Part shown: positions 55,330 through 63,766 of the stretch, one piece after another
How positions within the stretch are numbered: the stretch's first letter is position 1
Layout of the letters: every line of letters begins with the position of its first letter
From: Octadecabacter algicola
Lineage (GTDB): Bacteria; Pseudomonadota; Alphaproteobacteria; Rhodobacterales; Rhodobacteraceae
NCBI RefSeq assembly: GCF_021532625.1
Contig: NZ_JAKGAR010000001.1
Coordinates: forward strand, 248,001-312,000
Direction: 5' to 3'
Length of the DNA: 64,000 nt
Program-made: the position numbers and the translations under genes
Notes under the pieces: generated by a model
The model's input: the letters and a program-made list of their open reading frames with translations, nothing else
What the model was told of the DNA's origin: nothing
Databases searched by the model: none

Positions 55330-55889
55330 CGGTTCAAGATTAGCAGGTTCTGGCGGATTTCAATGCTTTCGAACCGGCTGAGATAGGACATCCCCAAAAG
55401 CGATTTGTCCATGTCGCCGGAATTGACCGATGCCCGAACACGCCGGTCACGGATGTCACCCAAGTCAACTGTATCAAGGCGAACAGGCGCAGTCGCGACC
55501 TCTCCGTTGGCGGTGTAGGCGATGCCGATATAAGACAATTCATCCGCATCAAGGCCAACACGCGCAGCGTCATCTTGTGTCAGCACCATTTGGCTGGCGC
55601 CTGTATCGACTAGAAAGTCTACAGGCACCGAATTGATCATCAGGGTCAGATGGAAATGGTTGTCGGGCCCCTTGGGCACCTCAATTCGATCCCCGATAAA
55701 GCTGGCTTGCGGTTGGACGAAACTGCTATGGATACTGGTCCAATTGTTAGCAATGCCAATACCGCCAAGGAATATCACGACCCAAAGCAGCGCATTGCGC
55801 AGTTGTGTTGATGAGCTGAACATTGAGGCCAGCAAGGGCAGGCCGACAATGATCAATAGGATCAGTGCGATGATTTGTTCGGTTTCCAT
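55326..55889 (-). CDS. Retropepsin-like aspartic protease, membrane-anchored
   Basis: 187 residues. Two N-terminal hydrophobic segments (IIALILLIIVGLPLLASMF and ALLWVVIFLGGIGIANNW) precede the retropepsin-like domain. The catalytic triad is DTGAS in FLVDTGASQMVLTQDDAARVGLD (about 97). The C-terminal LLGMSYLSRFESIEI is the family's LLGMxFL motif. This is the clan AA group related to retropepsin-like proteins of alphaproteobacteria, probably periplasmic. MarC begins the next leftward gene upstream. Confidence 0.88.
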   Translation of the reverse strand: METEQIIALILLIIVGLPLLASMFSSSTQLRNALLWVVIFLGGIGIANNWTSIHSSFVQPQASFIGDRIEVPKGPDNHFHLTLMINSVPVDFLVDTGASQMVLTQDDAARVGLDADELSYIGIAYTANGEVATAPVRLDTVDLGDIRDRRVRASVNSGDMDKSLLGMSYLSRFESIEIRQNLLILNR

Positions 55890-55904
55890 GGTCCCAATAT
55901 AGGG

Positions 55905-56528
55905 TCAGCCGCCCAAACCAAAAGAGGCAAGTCCGTCTAATACGAATTGAACAGATAACGCGGCCAACAACATCCCCAGAAGGCGCGTCACAACCGTGAT
56001 GCCTGTCTTGCCAAGCAAACGTTCAATTGCGTTAGCGCCTAGGAACATCACAAAGGTCAATGCGAAGACGGCCAATAAAACGCCCATGACAGCGAAGTAA
56101 CCTGCTGTGCCTTCGGTTTGTCCGACCAGAAGAATGATTGTGGCAATGGAACCCGGACCCGCGATAAGTGGGATCGCAAGCGGAAACACAGATGGATCAT
56201 CTTCGTGTTGATCGTCTTCTTCAGCTTGATCTTCGCGACGTTTTTGGCGGCGTTCAAACAACATGTCGAGCGCTGTGATAAACAGCAAAATGCCGCCCGC
56301 GATCCGGAATGCAGGCATTGAGATCCCAATGAAATCAAGGATCCCTTCGCCAAAAAGCGAAAACACTAAAAGAATGCCAATCGCCACCAAAGACGCACGG
56401 ATTGCGATCGAGCGGCGTTTTGCGGGGGACATCCCTACGGTTAGGGCCACGAACAGTGGCGCCAGCCCAATCGGGTCGATAACCACAAAGAGAGCGAAGA
56501 ACGCGGTGATGAGGAAGTTGGGATCCAT
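55905..56528 (-). CDS. MarC-family integral membrane protein
   Basis: 207 residues with six predicted membrane spans. Family motifs are FALFVVIDPIGLAPLFVALT (about 10-29), GISMPAFRIAGGILLFITALDML, and PLAIPLIAGPGSIATIILL. An acidic loop (QAEEDDQHEDDPS) separates the halves. MarC proteins are of uncertain function (once linked to multiple antibiotic resistance, later disputed). Same strand as the aspartic protease, 15 bases apart. Confidence 0.92.
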   Translation of the reverse strand: MDPNFLITAFFALFVVIDPIGLAPLFVALTVGMSPAKRRSIAIRASLVAIGILLVFSLFGEGILDFIGISMPAFRIAGGILLFITALDMLFERRQKRREDQAEEDDQHEDDPSVFPLAIPLIAGPGSIATIILLVGQTEGTAGYFAVMGVLLAVFALTFVMFLGANAIERLLGKTGITVVTRLLGMLLAALSVQFVLDGLASFGLGG

Positions 56529-56571
56529 ATTGGCGATCCTTTAGGGCTGTGCGGCGTAACGCAAGAGGGCG

Positions 56572-58434
56572 TTACACCTTTTCGGCTTTGTCGAGCTTTT
56601 CGAGCGCGACCATCCAAAGGCCTTCGGCCTTTTTCAATGCTGCACGAACCTCAGCGTATTTACCGTTCCAAGTATCAAGCTCACCTTTGCGGCCATCCTC
56701 GTACAGCACAGGATCAGCAAGTTTTTTGGACAGCTTTTCTGCCATGTCATTGATTTTGTTGACGCGCTCTTCGCATTTGCGCACGTCTGACTTTAAAGCC
56801 AACAGTTGATCGCGGGTGATCTTCGGCTTCACAGGCTTTGGCTTTGCGGCCTTTTCTTTGTCGGCTTTGCGCGTGTCCGGTGTCAGCAACATCTTGCGAT
56901 AGGCCTGCAAATCATCGTCGTAGGTTTTTACACGCCCGTCTTTGACCAGCCACAGGCGATCCGCCACGAGGGAAAGCAGGTGCATGTCATGGGACACTAG
57001 GATTACGGCGCCAGTGTAGGCGGTAAGCGCCTCAACCAAGGCTTCGCGAGATTCGATATCAAGGTGGTTGGTCGGCTCATCGAGGATCAGCAGGTGCGGG
57101 GCGTCGAGTGTTGCGAGGAGCAACGACAGACGGGCCTTTTGACCACCGGATAGGCGGCCCACTTCGGTTTCGGCTTGGTCTGCGCCAAGGCCAAACCCAG
57201 CAAGGCGTGCGCGCAGTTTTGCGCCACCTTCTTTACCGCGTTCACGGAATAGGTGATCGAGAGGGGTCTCATCGACGTAAAGTTCGTCCACTTGGTGTTG
57301 GGCAAAGAACCCGATGCGCAATTTGTTGGAGGACGAGAATTTCCCGCCCATTTTTTCCAAGCGGCCAGAGAGCAGCTTGGATAGCGTTGATTTACCTTCA
57401 CCGTTACGTCCAAGCAGGGCGATACGGTCATCTTGGTCGATGCGAAGGTCGAGTTTGTCGAGGATGACGGTGCCGTCATACCCGACAGAAACGCCCTCGG
57501 TGGCGATGATGGGGGGCGATAATTCTTCTGGCGTTGGGAATGTGAAAACCGTACGCGCCGCATCTTCGGGCGCGCGGATTGTTTCCATCTTTTCCAGTTG
57601 CTTAACGCGCGATTGCGCTTGTTTTGCTTTAGACGCCTTGGCCTTGAAGCGGTTTACAAAGGCTTCGAGGTGGGCGCGTTTGGCGTCCTGTTTTTTCGCA
57701 GCGGATGCCAAAAGCGCACGTTTTTCGGCGCGCTGTTTGACGAACATGTCGTAGTTGCCTGTGTAATAGATCAGGCCTTTGTCTTCGAGGTGAAGGATGC
57801 CACCAACGGAACGGTTCAACAGTTCGCGGTCGTGCGACACGATCAGCACGGTGTGCGGGTATTTGACGAGATACGCCTCAAGCCAAAGTGCGCCTTCAAG
57901 GTCGAGGTAGTTTGTAGGCTCATCAAGCAGCAGCAGATCAGGCTCAGAGAACAATACTGCGGCCAACGCCACACGCATGCGCCACCCACCAGAAAACGCG
58001 GAGCAAGGTTCAAGTTGTTCGGCGGCGGTAAAGCCAAGGCCCTTGAGGATCGCGCTTGCGCGGGCCTCGGCGGACCATGCATCGATATCTGTTAGGCGCG
58101 TCTGAATGTCGGCAATACGGGTCGGGTCCGTGGCGTTTTCAGATTCGGCCAACAGATTTACGCGTTCAACGTCAGCAGCAAGTACTGTGTTGATGAGCGA
58201 AACCTCGTTGCCGGGAACCTCTTGAGAGACCCCGCCGATCTTCCAGCCCTTGGGCAGAGAGATATCGCCGGTATCTAGCACCATCTCGCCACGGATAATC
58301 TTGAACAGGGTTGTTTTACCCGTCCCGTTGCGCCCCACTAGACCAACCTTGTGGCCTGCAGGGATGGTGACGGATGTATTTTCCAACAGCGTGCGGCCGG
58401 AAACCGAATAGGTAATATCTGAAATGCGTAACAT
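56572..58434 (-). CDS. ABC-F ATPase (YheS-type)
   Basis: Second ABC-F protein in the window, 620 residues. First cassette: Walker A GRNGTGKTT (about 35), signature FSGGWRMRVALA, Walker B LLLLDEPTNYLDLEG. Second: GRNGEGKST (about 335), RLSGGQKARLSLLLA, LLILDEPTNHLD. A basic inter-domain arm (KKQDAKRAHLEAFVNRFKAKASKAKQAQSRVKQLEKM) and a charged C-terminal coil follow. The start at 58434 (MLRISDITYSVSGRTLLEN) is right; the long frame to 58713 is spurious. Sequence layout differs from Uup, so it is likely a separate translation factor. Confidence 0.9.
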   Translation of the reverse strand: MLRISDITYSVSGRTLLENTSVTIPAGHKVGLVGRNGTGKTTLFKIIRGEMVLDTGDISLPKGWKIGGVSQEVPGNEVSLINTVLAADVERVNLLAESENATDPTRIADIQTRLTDIDAWSAEARASAILKGLGFTAAEQLEPCSAFSGGWRMRVALAAVLFSEPDLLLLDEPTNYLDLEGALWLEAYLVKYPHTVLIVSHDRELLNRSVGGILHLEDKGLIYYTGNYDMFVKQRAEKRALLASAAKKQDAKRAHLEAFVNRFKAKASKAKQAQSRVKQLEKMETIRAPEDAARTVFTFPTPEELSPPIIATEGVSVGYDGTVILDKLDLRIDQDDRIALLGRNGEGKSTLSKLLSGRLEKMGGKFSSSNKLRIGFFAQHQVDELYVDETPLDHLFRERGKEGGAKLRARLAGFGLGADQAETEVGRLSGGQKARLSLLLATLDAPHLLILDEPTNHLDIESREALVEALTAYTGAVILVSHDMHLLSLVADRLWLVKDGRVKTYDDDLQAYRKMLLTPDTRKADKEKAAKPKPVKPKITRDQLLALKSDVRKCEERVNKINDMAEKLSKKLADPVLYEDGRKGELDTWNGKYAEVRAALKKAEGLWMVALEKLDKAEKV

Positions 58435-58597
58435 AAGGGGGCAGTGCCATGGCGGGCGAGGGGCGTCAATCGCGTAGCAGCGTTGGGGGTGTCCTTTATC
58501 TGCCGTCGTTGCGTGCAACGGCGCGTAGCGCCTTGTATACAATAACCTAACATCGCCGAGCCGGCGGTTTCGATTTATGGCGGAAGGACAAATCACG

Positions 58598-59032
58598 ATG
58601 AGCAAAGACGAAGCAGACATTCTAGCGCGTGCAAAAAGTCGTGGGTCCCATGGGCGCCAACAAGACGAAGGCGTTCTCGTCATCCGCACGATTGCCATGC
58701 CCGCGGATACCAATCCGGCAGGGGATATTTTCGGTGGTTGGTTGATGTCGCAGATGGATTTGGCGGCAGGGAACTTGGCCGGTCGTGTGTCGCAAGGGCG
58801 CGGTGCGACGGTCGCTGTCGAGGGGATGCAGTTTTTGCGGCCTGTGAAGGTGGGCGATGAGGTGACGCTTTATGCCACCTTGGTCAAGGTGGGCCGCACG
58901 TCCATGCGGATCCATGTAGATGTCTGGGCGCGATCGCGGTTTTCCAATGACGGGGCCAAGGTCACTGAAGCGGAGTTTGTATTTGTGGCATTGGATGAGA
59001 GCGGTAATCCGCGAGCCTTGCCCACGAATTGA
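58598..59032 (+). CDS. Acyl-CoA thioesterase, YciA-like hotdog fold
   Basis: 144 residues. The hotdog-domain motif is MPADTNPAGDIFGGWLMSQMDLAAG (about 30-54), with conserved Asn/Asp catalytic residues. GRGATVAVEGMQFLRPVKVGDEV and SMRIHVDVWARSR follow. It hydrolyses acyl-CoA, probably broad specificity. The start ATG at 58598 follows AAGGAC; the ATG at 58577 would add seven residues with no ribosome site. Divergent from the ABC-F gene. Confidence 0.88.
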   Translation: MSKDEADILARAKSRGSHGRQQDEGVLVIRTIAMPADTNPAGDIFGGWLMSQMDLAAGNLAGRVSQGRGATVAVEGMQFLRPVKVGDEVTLYATLVKVGRTSMRIHVDVWARSRFSNDGAKVTEAEFVFVALDESGNPRALPTN

Positions 59033-59070
59033 CGATCCAAGGGGCCAAACGGGTCAGTTACTGCAAAGGA

Positions 59071-59787
59071 TTAGGGGCTGAGTGAAGCGGCTGCGGCCCT
59101 TAGGAATTGACGTTCCGCCTCAGAAACGGATTTCGGGGCCCAATCGGCGGTCATGACATCCACGTCATTGAGTGTCGCCGCGATGGCCAAGGCCGCTGCA
59201 TAGGCGCCTTTGAGAGAGGAATGGTGCCCGTCTTCGGAGTAAAGACCTGTCAGCCCTTCATCAGCTGCCATTTGCCAAACCCGCCCGGCCGCCGCAACGG
59301 TGCCGCCGGATCGATCTGCGATGCGGGTATAGGTGTTTTCGATGGTTTGATTAGCGGCTGTTTGGTCGTGGGCAAGAGCGCCCGGCGCCCAATGGGCAAA
59401 ATAGATCACCTCAACTCCGTTCCTTTGGGCCGCTAAGGCAAGGACGGAGGTCGCGTGCTCCATTTGTGCGACCCATTCAGGCCGAAACGACATCACGCTG
59501 GCGTCTTGCAGAACGACAACATCCCAAACGCCGTTTTGAATTCGCTCTAACGCCTCCGTTTGTTCCAAATGTTCGGCGAGTGTGATTCCGGGGTAGGCGA
59601 CCATATTCACATGATAGTTGACCGCAGGCGTGCTTGAGCCTGCGATGTTTCTGACTTGGGTCGGAATATCGCCGCCAAAGGTAAAGGAATTGCCGATAAA
59701 TAGAACGCGTTTGTCAGGCTCCGGTTTGAATCCAAACGCGAATGCCAAGGCGATCCCGATGATCGCGAATGCCAATAACCGAACCAT
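59071..59787 (-). CDS. SGNH/GDSL-like hydrolase, exported
   Basis: 238 residues. It has an N-terminal signal or anchor (MVRLLAFAIIGIALAFAFGF), the nucleophile Ser in LFIGNSFTFGGDIP (about 33), Asn and Gly block positions in VVVLQDASVMSF, and the C-terminal Asp-x-x-His in YSEDGHHSSLKGAYAAAL (about 186). This suggests a periplasmic esterase/acetylhydrolase. The GNSxT motif and length are typical of DUF4886-like SGNH proteins. It stands alone between the thioesterase and ndk; substrate unknown. Confidence 0.82.
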   Translation of the reverse strand: MVRLLAFAIIGIALAFAFGFKPEPDKRVLFIGNSFTFGGDIPTQVRNIAGSSTPAVNYHVNMVAYPGITLAEHLEQTEALERIQNGVWDVVVLQDASVMSFRPEWVAQMEHATSVLALAAQRNGVEVIYFAHWAPGALAHDQTAANQTIENTYTRIADRSGGTVAAAGRVWQMAADEGLTGLYSEDGHHSSLKGAYAAALAIAATLNDVDVMTADWAPKSVSEAERQFLRAAAASLSP

Positions 59788-59972
59788 GTTAGAAATACCT
59801 TTAGAATGTGTTTTCTAGTGTGGTGCCCGATTGAGGTTTTAATGCGACGCTGTTTGTTCGATTTTACGTTCATTACAGCGATAAAACGATGTCGATCACA
59901 TGATGGGTTTTCAACGCAACCACCTCATGCTAGCAGGCGGCCAAATCATTCAACCCTTATGAGGTATCTCCC

Positions 59973-60395
59973 ATGGCTATCCAGCGTACATTCTCCATCA
60001 TCAAACCAGACGCAACAAAGCGTAACCTGACTGGTAAAATCGCAGCTAAGTTCGAAGAAGCTGGCCTGCGCATCGTCGCATCTAAGCGTATCCAGCTGAC
60101 ATTGGCTCAGGCGCAGCAGTTCTACGGTGTTCACTCCGAGCGTCCATTCTTTGGCGAACTTTGCGAATTCATGATTTCCGAGCCGATCGTTGTTCAGGTT
60201 CTGGAAGGCGAAGACGCAATCGCGAAAAACCGCGAAGTTATGGGCGCAACGAACCCAGCAGACGCAGCAGACGGCACAATCCGTAAAGAGTTCGCACTGT
60301 CCATCGGCGAAAACTCCGTACACGGTTCCGATGCTCCTGAGACAGCTGCAGAAGAAATCGCATTCTTCTTCTCCGGTCTTGAGCTGGTCGGCTAA
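59973..60395 (+). CDS. ndk: Nucleoside diphosphate kinase
   Basis: Balances NTP and dNTP pools. The 140 residues show [20 protein letters not shown], the [19 protein letters not shown] loop, and the phospho-His in [16 protein letters not shown] (His near 116). AGGTATCTCCC precedes the ATG. Codon use is strongly biased, as in highly expressed genes. Followed by a good intrinsic terminator. Confidence 0.97.
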   Translation: MAIQRTFSIIKPDATKRNLTGKIAAKFEEAGLRIVASKRIQLTLAQAQQFYGVHSERPFFGELCEFMISEPIVVQVLEGEDAIAKNREVMGATNPADAADGTIRKEFALSIGENSVHGSDAPETAAEEIAFFFSGLELVG

Positions 60396-60415
60396 GCAAC
60401 ACGGCTTTGAAATTG

Positions 60416-60449
60416 AGGCCCCGTCGGAGTGATCCGGCGGGGCCTTTTT
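60416..60449 (+). terminator. Intrinsic terminator of ndk
   Basis: AGGCCCCG (60416-60423) pairs with CGGGGCCT around a GC-rich loop and runs into TTTTT (60445-60449). It lies 21 bases past the ndk stop. Confidence 0.9.
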
Positions 60450-60567
60450 GTTCGCTGGTCATCCCCGCGATGAGAATTTGGTGAACAGGTTGCAATGGCC
60501 TTTGAACATCGCATTGCTTTCCCACTAGAGTGTTTCATCAAGTGACAGCATCCTAGGAGAGTTTTCG

Positions 60568-61146
60568 TTGACGGATAGAATTGCCCAACTTCGTGACCAA
60601 CTGCGCCACGCCCAAGAAGAACTCGAAGCGGAACTTGAACGCGGTCGCACGTCTTTGGATTACACTTTGCACAAAAGGCGCGTAGTTTTTGAGGCCAGCG
60701 TAAAGAAACAGCATGCCGCTCTGAAGCAACGGCTCGCACCGTATCTGGCAGAGGCCCGCCCGATGGTCGTTCTGACAGCACCAGTTATTTATTCGATGAT
60801 AATCCCGTTCGTCATTCTGGATATCTTCTTGTCGATCTATCAGGCGATCTGTTTTCCGGTTTACCGGATTGAAAAGGCCCGCCGCAAAGATTTCATCACG
60901 TTTGACCGCAAACATCTGTCATACCTAAACGGACTCGAGAAATTTAACTGCATCTATTGCAGTTACGGTAACGGGCTGTTGGCCTATGCCAGCGAGATCG
61001 CGGGCAAAACAGAAAAGCACTGGTGCCCGATCAAGCACGCCAGACGTATGGCGGCGACACATGCCCATTATCCTGATTTTCTCGAATATGGCGATGCTGA
61101 GGGCTATCAGCGAACCAAGCAAGAGTTGCACGATTCTACCAAGTAA
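60568..61146 (+). CDS. Membrane protein with conserved-looking C-x-x-C motif, unknown
   Basis: 192 residues. An N-terminal charged coiled coil (LRDQLRHAQEELEAELERG, 7-65) leads to a hydrophobic segment (VVLTAPVIYSMIIPFVILDIFLSIYQAICF, about 67-97). The cytoplasmic C-terminal part reads RRKDFITFDRKHLSYLNGLEKFNCIYCSYGNG with CxxC, then a single Cys in KHWCPIKHA; three Cys plus two His could bind iron or zinc. The start is TTG at 60568, behind AGGAG. It lies in a two-gene set with the EamA transporter. The YLNGLEKFNCIYCSYGNG block is recognisable in other proteobacterial hypothetical proteins, but no function is known to me. Confidence 0.75.
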   Translation: MTDRIAQLRDQLRHAQEELEAELERGRTSLDYTLHKRRVVFEASVKKQHAALKQRLAPYLAEARPMVVLTAPVIYSMIIPFVILDIFLSIYQAICFPVYRIEKARRKDFITFDRKHLSYLNGLEKFNCIYCSYGNGLLAYASEIAGKTEKHWCPIKHARRMAATHAHYPDFLEYGDAEGYQRTKQELHDSTK

Positions 61147-61202
61147 TAACGCAAATTACGCCGAAACAACTGGCCGTACGATCCTTTTTGGAAGGCGAAA
61201 GA

Positions 61203-62024
61203 ATGCAGATAGCCGTGTTTATTACTATCACCATGTGCGCCTTCGCGGCGAATTCTGTGCTGGCGCGGGCGGGTATTTACACGTTCGAAATGGAACCCCT
61301 GTTGTTTGCAGGGCTAAGGTTGGTCAGTGGCGCGGTCATGTTGGCGCTGTTGATGTCCATTCGTCAGAATTGGGTCCCAGTTGACCGGGCTCGGGTCATC
61401 TCGGCTGGGGCGCTACTTTTGTATCTGATCCCATTCTCCATTGCGTATCTGACTTTGCCGTCAGGCGTTGGGGCGTTGGTTTTGTTCGGGGTCGTTCAGA
61501 TCACAATGTTTGCCGGCTCGTGTTTGGCGGGCAACCTGCCGACATCGCGCCAATGGGGCGGAATGGTATTGGCGATGGTCGGGTTGGGGTGGCTGCTTTG
61601 GCCTTCAGAACAGCTGACGCTTGATCCAATTGGCGTGTTGTTCATGATCTTGTCTGGTTTTGGTTGGGGCGTGTTTTCACTGCGCGGGCGTGGGTCCAAG
61701 GACCCGCTGGGGGACATGACGTTAAGCTTCATGCTTTGCGTCCCAGTGGCGCTAATCTTGATAGTCTTCGGGGGCGGGTGGTCATTTGGTGGTGTGGTCA
61801 CGGCAGTGGTCAGTGGTGCGTTGATGTCGGGACTTGGTTATGCGCTTTGGTATCATGTGTTGCCGCAGATTTCCGCAACGACGGGTGCAGTGGCACAGCT
61901 TAGCGTTCCGGTAATTGCGCTGATAGCCGGGGCGGCGCTGTTGGGAGAAGGCGTCACGCTGAGTGTTATTGGCGCTACGGCCGTCGTTTTGTCCGGCATC
62001 GCGGTTGCTGTGCTCAAGCGTTAA
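61203..62024 (+). CDS. EamA/DMT-family transporter
   Basis: 273 residues with about ten membrane helices in two EamA repeats: FAANSVLARAGIYTFEMEPLLFAGLRLVSGA in the first and FMILSGFGWGVFSLRGRGSKDPLGD in the second. The C-terminal part contains YALWYHVLPQISATTGAVAQLSVPVIALIAGAALLGE, typical of the family. Metabolite exporter or importer, substrate unknown. ATG at 61203 follows GGAAGGCG; a TTG at 61188 is an alternative start. It lies 56 bases after the CxxC gene. Confidence 0.9.
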   Translation: MQIAVFITITMCAFAANSVLARAGIYTFEMEPLLFAGLRLVSGAVMLALLMSIRQNWVPVDRARVISAGALLLYLIPFSIAYLTLPSGVGALVLFGVVQITMFAGSCLAGNLPTSRQWGGMVLAMVGLGWLLWPSEQLTLDPIGVLFMILSGFGWGVFSLRGRGSKDPLGDMTLSFMLCVPVALILIVFGGGWSFGGVVTAVVSGALMSGLGYALWYHVLPQISATTGAVAQLSVPVIALIAGAALLGEGVTLSVIGATAVVLSGIAVAVLKR

Positions 62025-62032
62025 AGCAGATC

Positions 62033-63190
62033 CTAGTCTGGCACCTTCGCCAAGGCCCTTTGTGTCAGCGGGGGGCCAATGATCTCAAAGAAGATGGTCG
62101 AGGCAACTGTGATGGCAAGAACGGCCTCACCGTGGTCTGGAAACCGTTCTGCGGCCACAATCGCCATGCCAACAGCCACACCAGCCTGGGGCATGAGAGC
62201 GGCCCCAATATGGCGAACCTGTTCAACGGGCAGGCCCGCGAGCTTGGCACCAAAAGCTCCCGCAACCAGACGTGCTGTAAATCGCAGGATCACAAAGGCC
62301 ACCCCGATAAGACCTGCCTTGAGCAGTTGTGACACGTCGAGTGACGCGCCTGCCATCACGAAGAATAATAACAGAAAAGGCCATTCGATGCTTTGTATGG
62401 CGTGAAAGGCCCGTGTGTGGTGGGTTGCGAAATTTGCGATCACAGCACCGGTTGTCATGCCTGCGATCAGATAAGACACATCAAGCATCAACCCAATCCC
62501 CGCCACCAGAAAGACCAGTCCGAGCGCTTCGATCAGGGTTGGTTCGCCCGGTTTGATGCGGCCCGACAAATATGCGCCTGGGACGCCGATCAAAACGCCC
62601 AAAGCGACCGCGCCGCCAGTTTCCCACAGAGCGTCCAGTATCGCATGGCTGCCGTCGGTCGCTGTAATCAGCCCAGCGAGGGCCATCATAGCTGAGAACG
62701 CCAGCAAGCCCCACGCATCATCAATTGCGACAATCCCCGTCAGAAGCCGCGTAAAGGCGTTTCTGCGCCCGCTTTCTTTGACGACATCCATTGTCGCCGC
62801 AGGGTCCGTCGCTGTCGCAATACCACCAAGCAAAAGGGCCGTGACAATTGACGCACCGACAAGCCAAAGTCCCGCACTGACAAGGATCGCGGTGACGATG
62901 ACAATAACGATCGAGACAATCACAATTGAACGTCCCTGAGCGGCCAACGTCGTCTTGTCCAAAGAGCCGCCCATCAAGAACGCCACCATCGTGAGCGCCG
63001 TGGGGGCTACGATTTCGTGGGCAGACCCGACGTCAAAGGGCAGAATATTCAACACGGGCGGGCCAAGCACGACACCGAGCAGGATTAACAACGTGACACG
63101 CGGCACATGAACAATGTGCCCAACCTTGTCGAGAGCAAGCCCCGCAAGGAACAAAATACCAATCGAAAGAAGGCCAATTTCAGGTGTCAT
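62033..63190 (-). CDS. Cation/proton antiporter, CPA2 (Kef-type)
   Basis: 385 residues, all membrane helices, no C-terminal NAD-binding (TrkA-N) domain. Family features are LDKVGHIVHVPRVTLLILLGVVLGP at the start, the paired Asp motif in VAIDDAWGLLAFSAMMAL (about 155), and FVMAGASLDVSQLL near 280. It exchanges Na+ or K+ for H+. ATG at 63190 or GTG at 63199 could start; the GTG falls inside the palindrome at 63199-63218. Converges with the EamA gene, 8 bases apart. Confidence 0.9.
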   Translation of the reverse strand: MTPEIGLLSIGILFLAGLALDKVGHIVHVPRVTLLILLGVVLGPPVLNILPFDVGSAHEIVAPTALTMVAFLMGGSLDKTTLAAQGRSIVIVSIVIVIVTAILVSAGLWLVGASIVTALLLGGIATATDPAATMDVVKESGRRNAFTRLLTGIVAIDDAWGLLAFSAMMALAGLITATDGSHAILDALWETGGAVALGVLIGVPGAYLSGRIKPGEPTLIEALGLVFLVAGIGLMLDVSYLIAGMTTGAVIANFATHHTRAFHAIQSIEWPFLLLFFVMAGASLDVSQLLKAGLIGVAFVILRFTARLVAGAFGAKLAGLPVEQVRHIGAALMPQAGVAVGMAIVAAERFPDHGEAVLAITVASTIFFEIIGPPLTQRALAKVPD

Positions 63191-63198
63191 AGAAAACA

Positions 63199-63218
63199 CT
63201 TACGCCTGCAGGCGTAAG
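63199..63218 (-). terminator. Perfect 20-bp palindrome, terminator-like
   Basis: Arms CTTACGCC and GGCGTAAG around TGCA, perfectly symmetric. It lies 3 bases past the lytic transglycosylase stop, with TGTTTT following on the leftward strand. It fits an intrinsic terminator for that gene, but it also overlaps the leader of the antiporter gene, so it might double as an operator or block translation of it. Confidence 0.5.
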
Positions 63219-63221
63219 GCT

Positions 63222-63707
63222 TCAAGCTGGGCAGTCGCGGCGAACTTCTCGGTCGCGAAGACCCGTTTCAACCAACATACAACGATCGCGAGCTTCGTAA
63301 TAGTAGCCCCGCGCATACCACATGACGGCGGTTTGTATGTCGCCGTTCGATAACAACCATGCTCCGCGCAGATAGCGGCCCGCATAAAGCAGGTTCGTTT
63401 CCGCATCGAGCAATCCGTTTGGTGGGCCCGAAAACCCCATCTGCCCAGCGGTTTCCGGTAAGATTTGCATAAGGCCGTAGTAGGGACCGTTGCGGGCCTC
63501 GGCGCGGTAGTCGCTTTCACGTTGGATGACGGCATGTAGCAACGCTTCGGGGATATCGTGGATCTCTGCGTATTTGATGACAAGTGCCCGCATTTGCGGC
63601 GTCTCGCCCGGGTTGAGGGCGATCTGGGGTGTTGGTTGTACCGGTTCAGTTCGGGGGGCACCGCAAGCGGCCAAAATGAGGATCAAGGTAAGTGCGATAG
63701 GTTTCAT
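63222..63707 (-). CDS. Lytic transglycosylase lipoprotein (SLT domain)
   Basis: 161 residues. The lipoprotein signal is MKPIALTLILILAAC (Cys 15). The SLT (GH23) domain follows: LLHAVIQRESDYRAEARNG with catalytic Glu (about 60), YYGLMQILPETAGQMGFSG, LLDAETNLLYAGRYLRGAW. It cleaves glycan strands, releasing anhydro-muropeptides. A short member of the family. The start at 63707 marks the signal peptide; a longer frame to 63761 is not supported. Confidence 0.9.
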   Translation of the reverse strand: MKPIALTLILILAACGAPRTEPVQPTPQIALNPGETPQMRALVIKYAEIHDIPEALLHAVIQRESDYRAEARNGPYYGLMQILPETAGQMGFSGPPNGLLDAETNLLYAGRYLRGAWLLSNGDIQTAVMWYARGYYYEARDRCMLVETGLRDREVRRDCPA

Positions 63708-63766
63708 GGGACATCGGTAGCGCGGCCATCTTCGTTGATAAAGCTGTGTGGCGCAGGGCACGCGAC

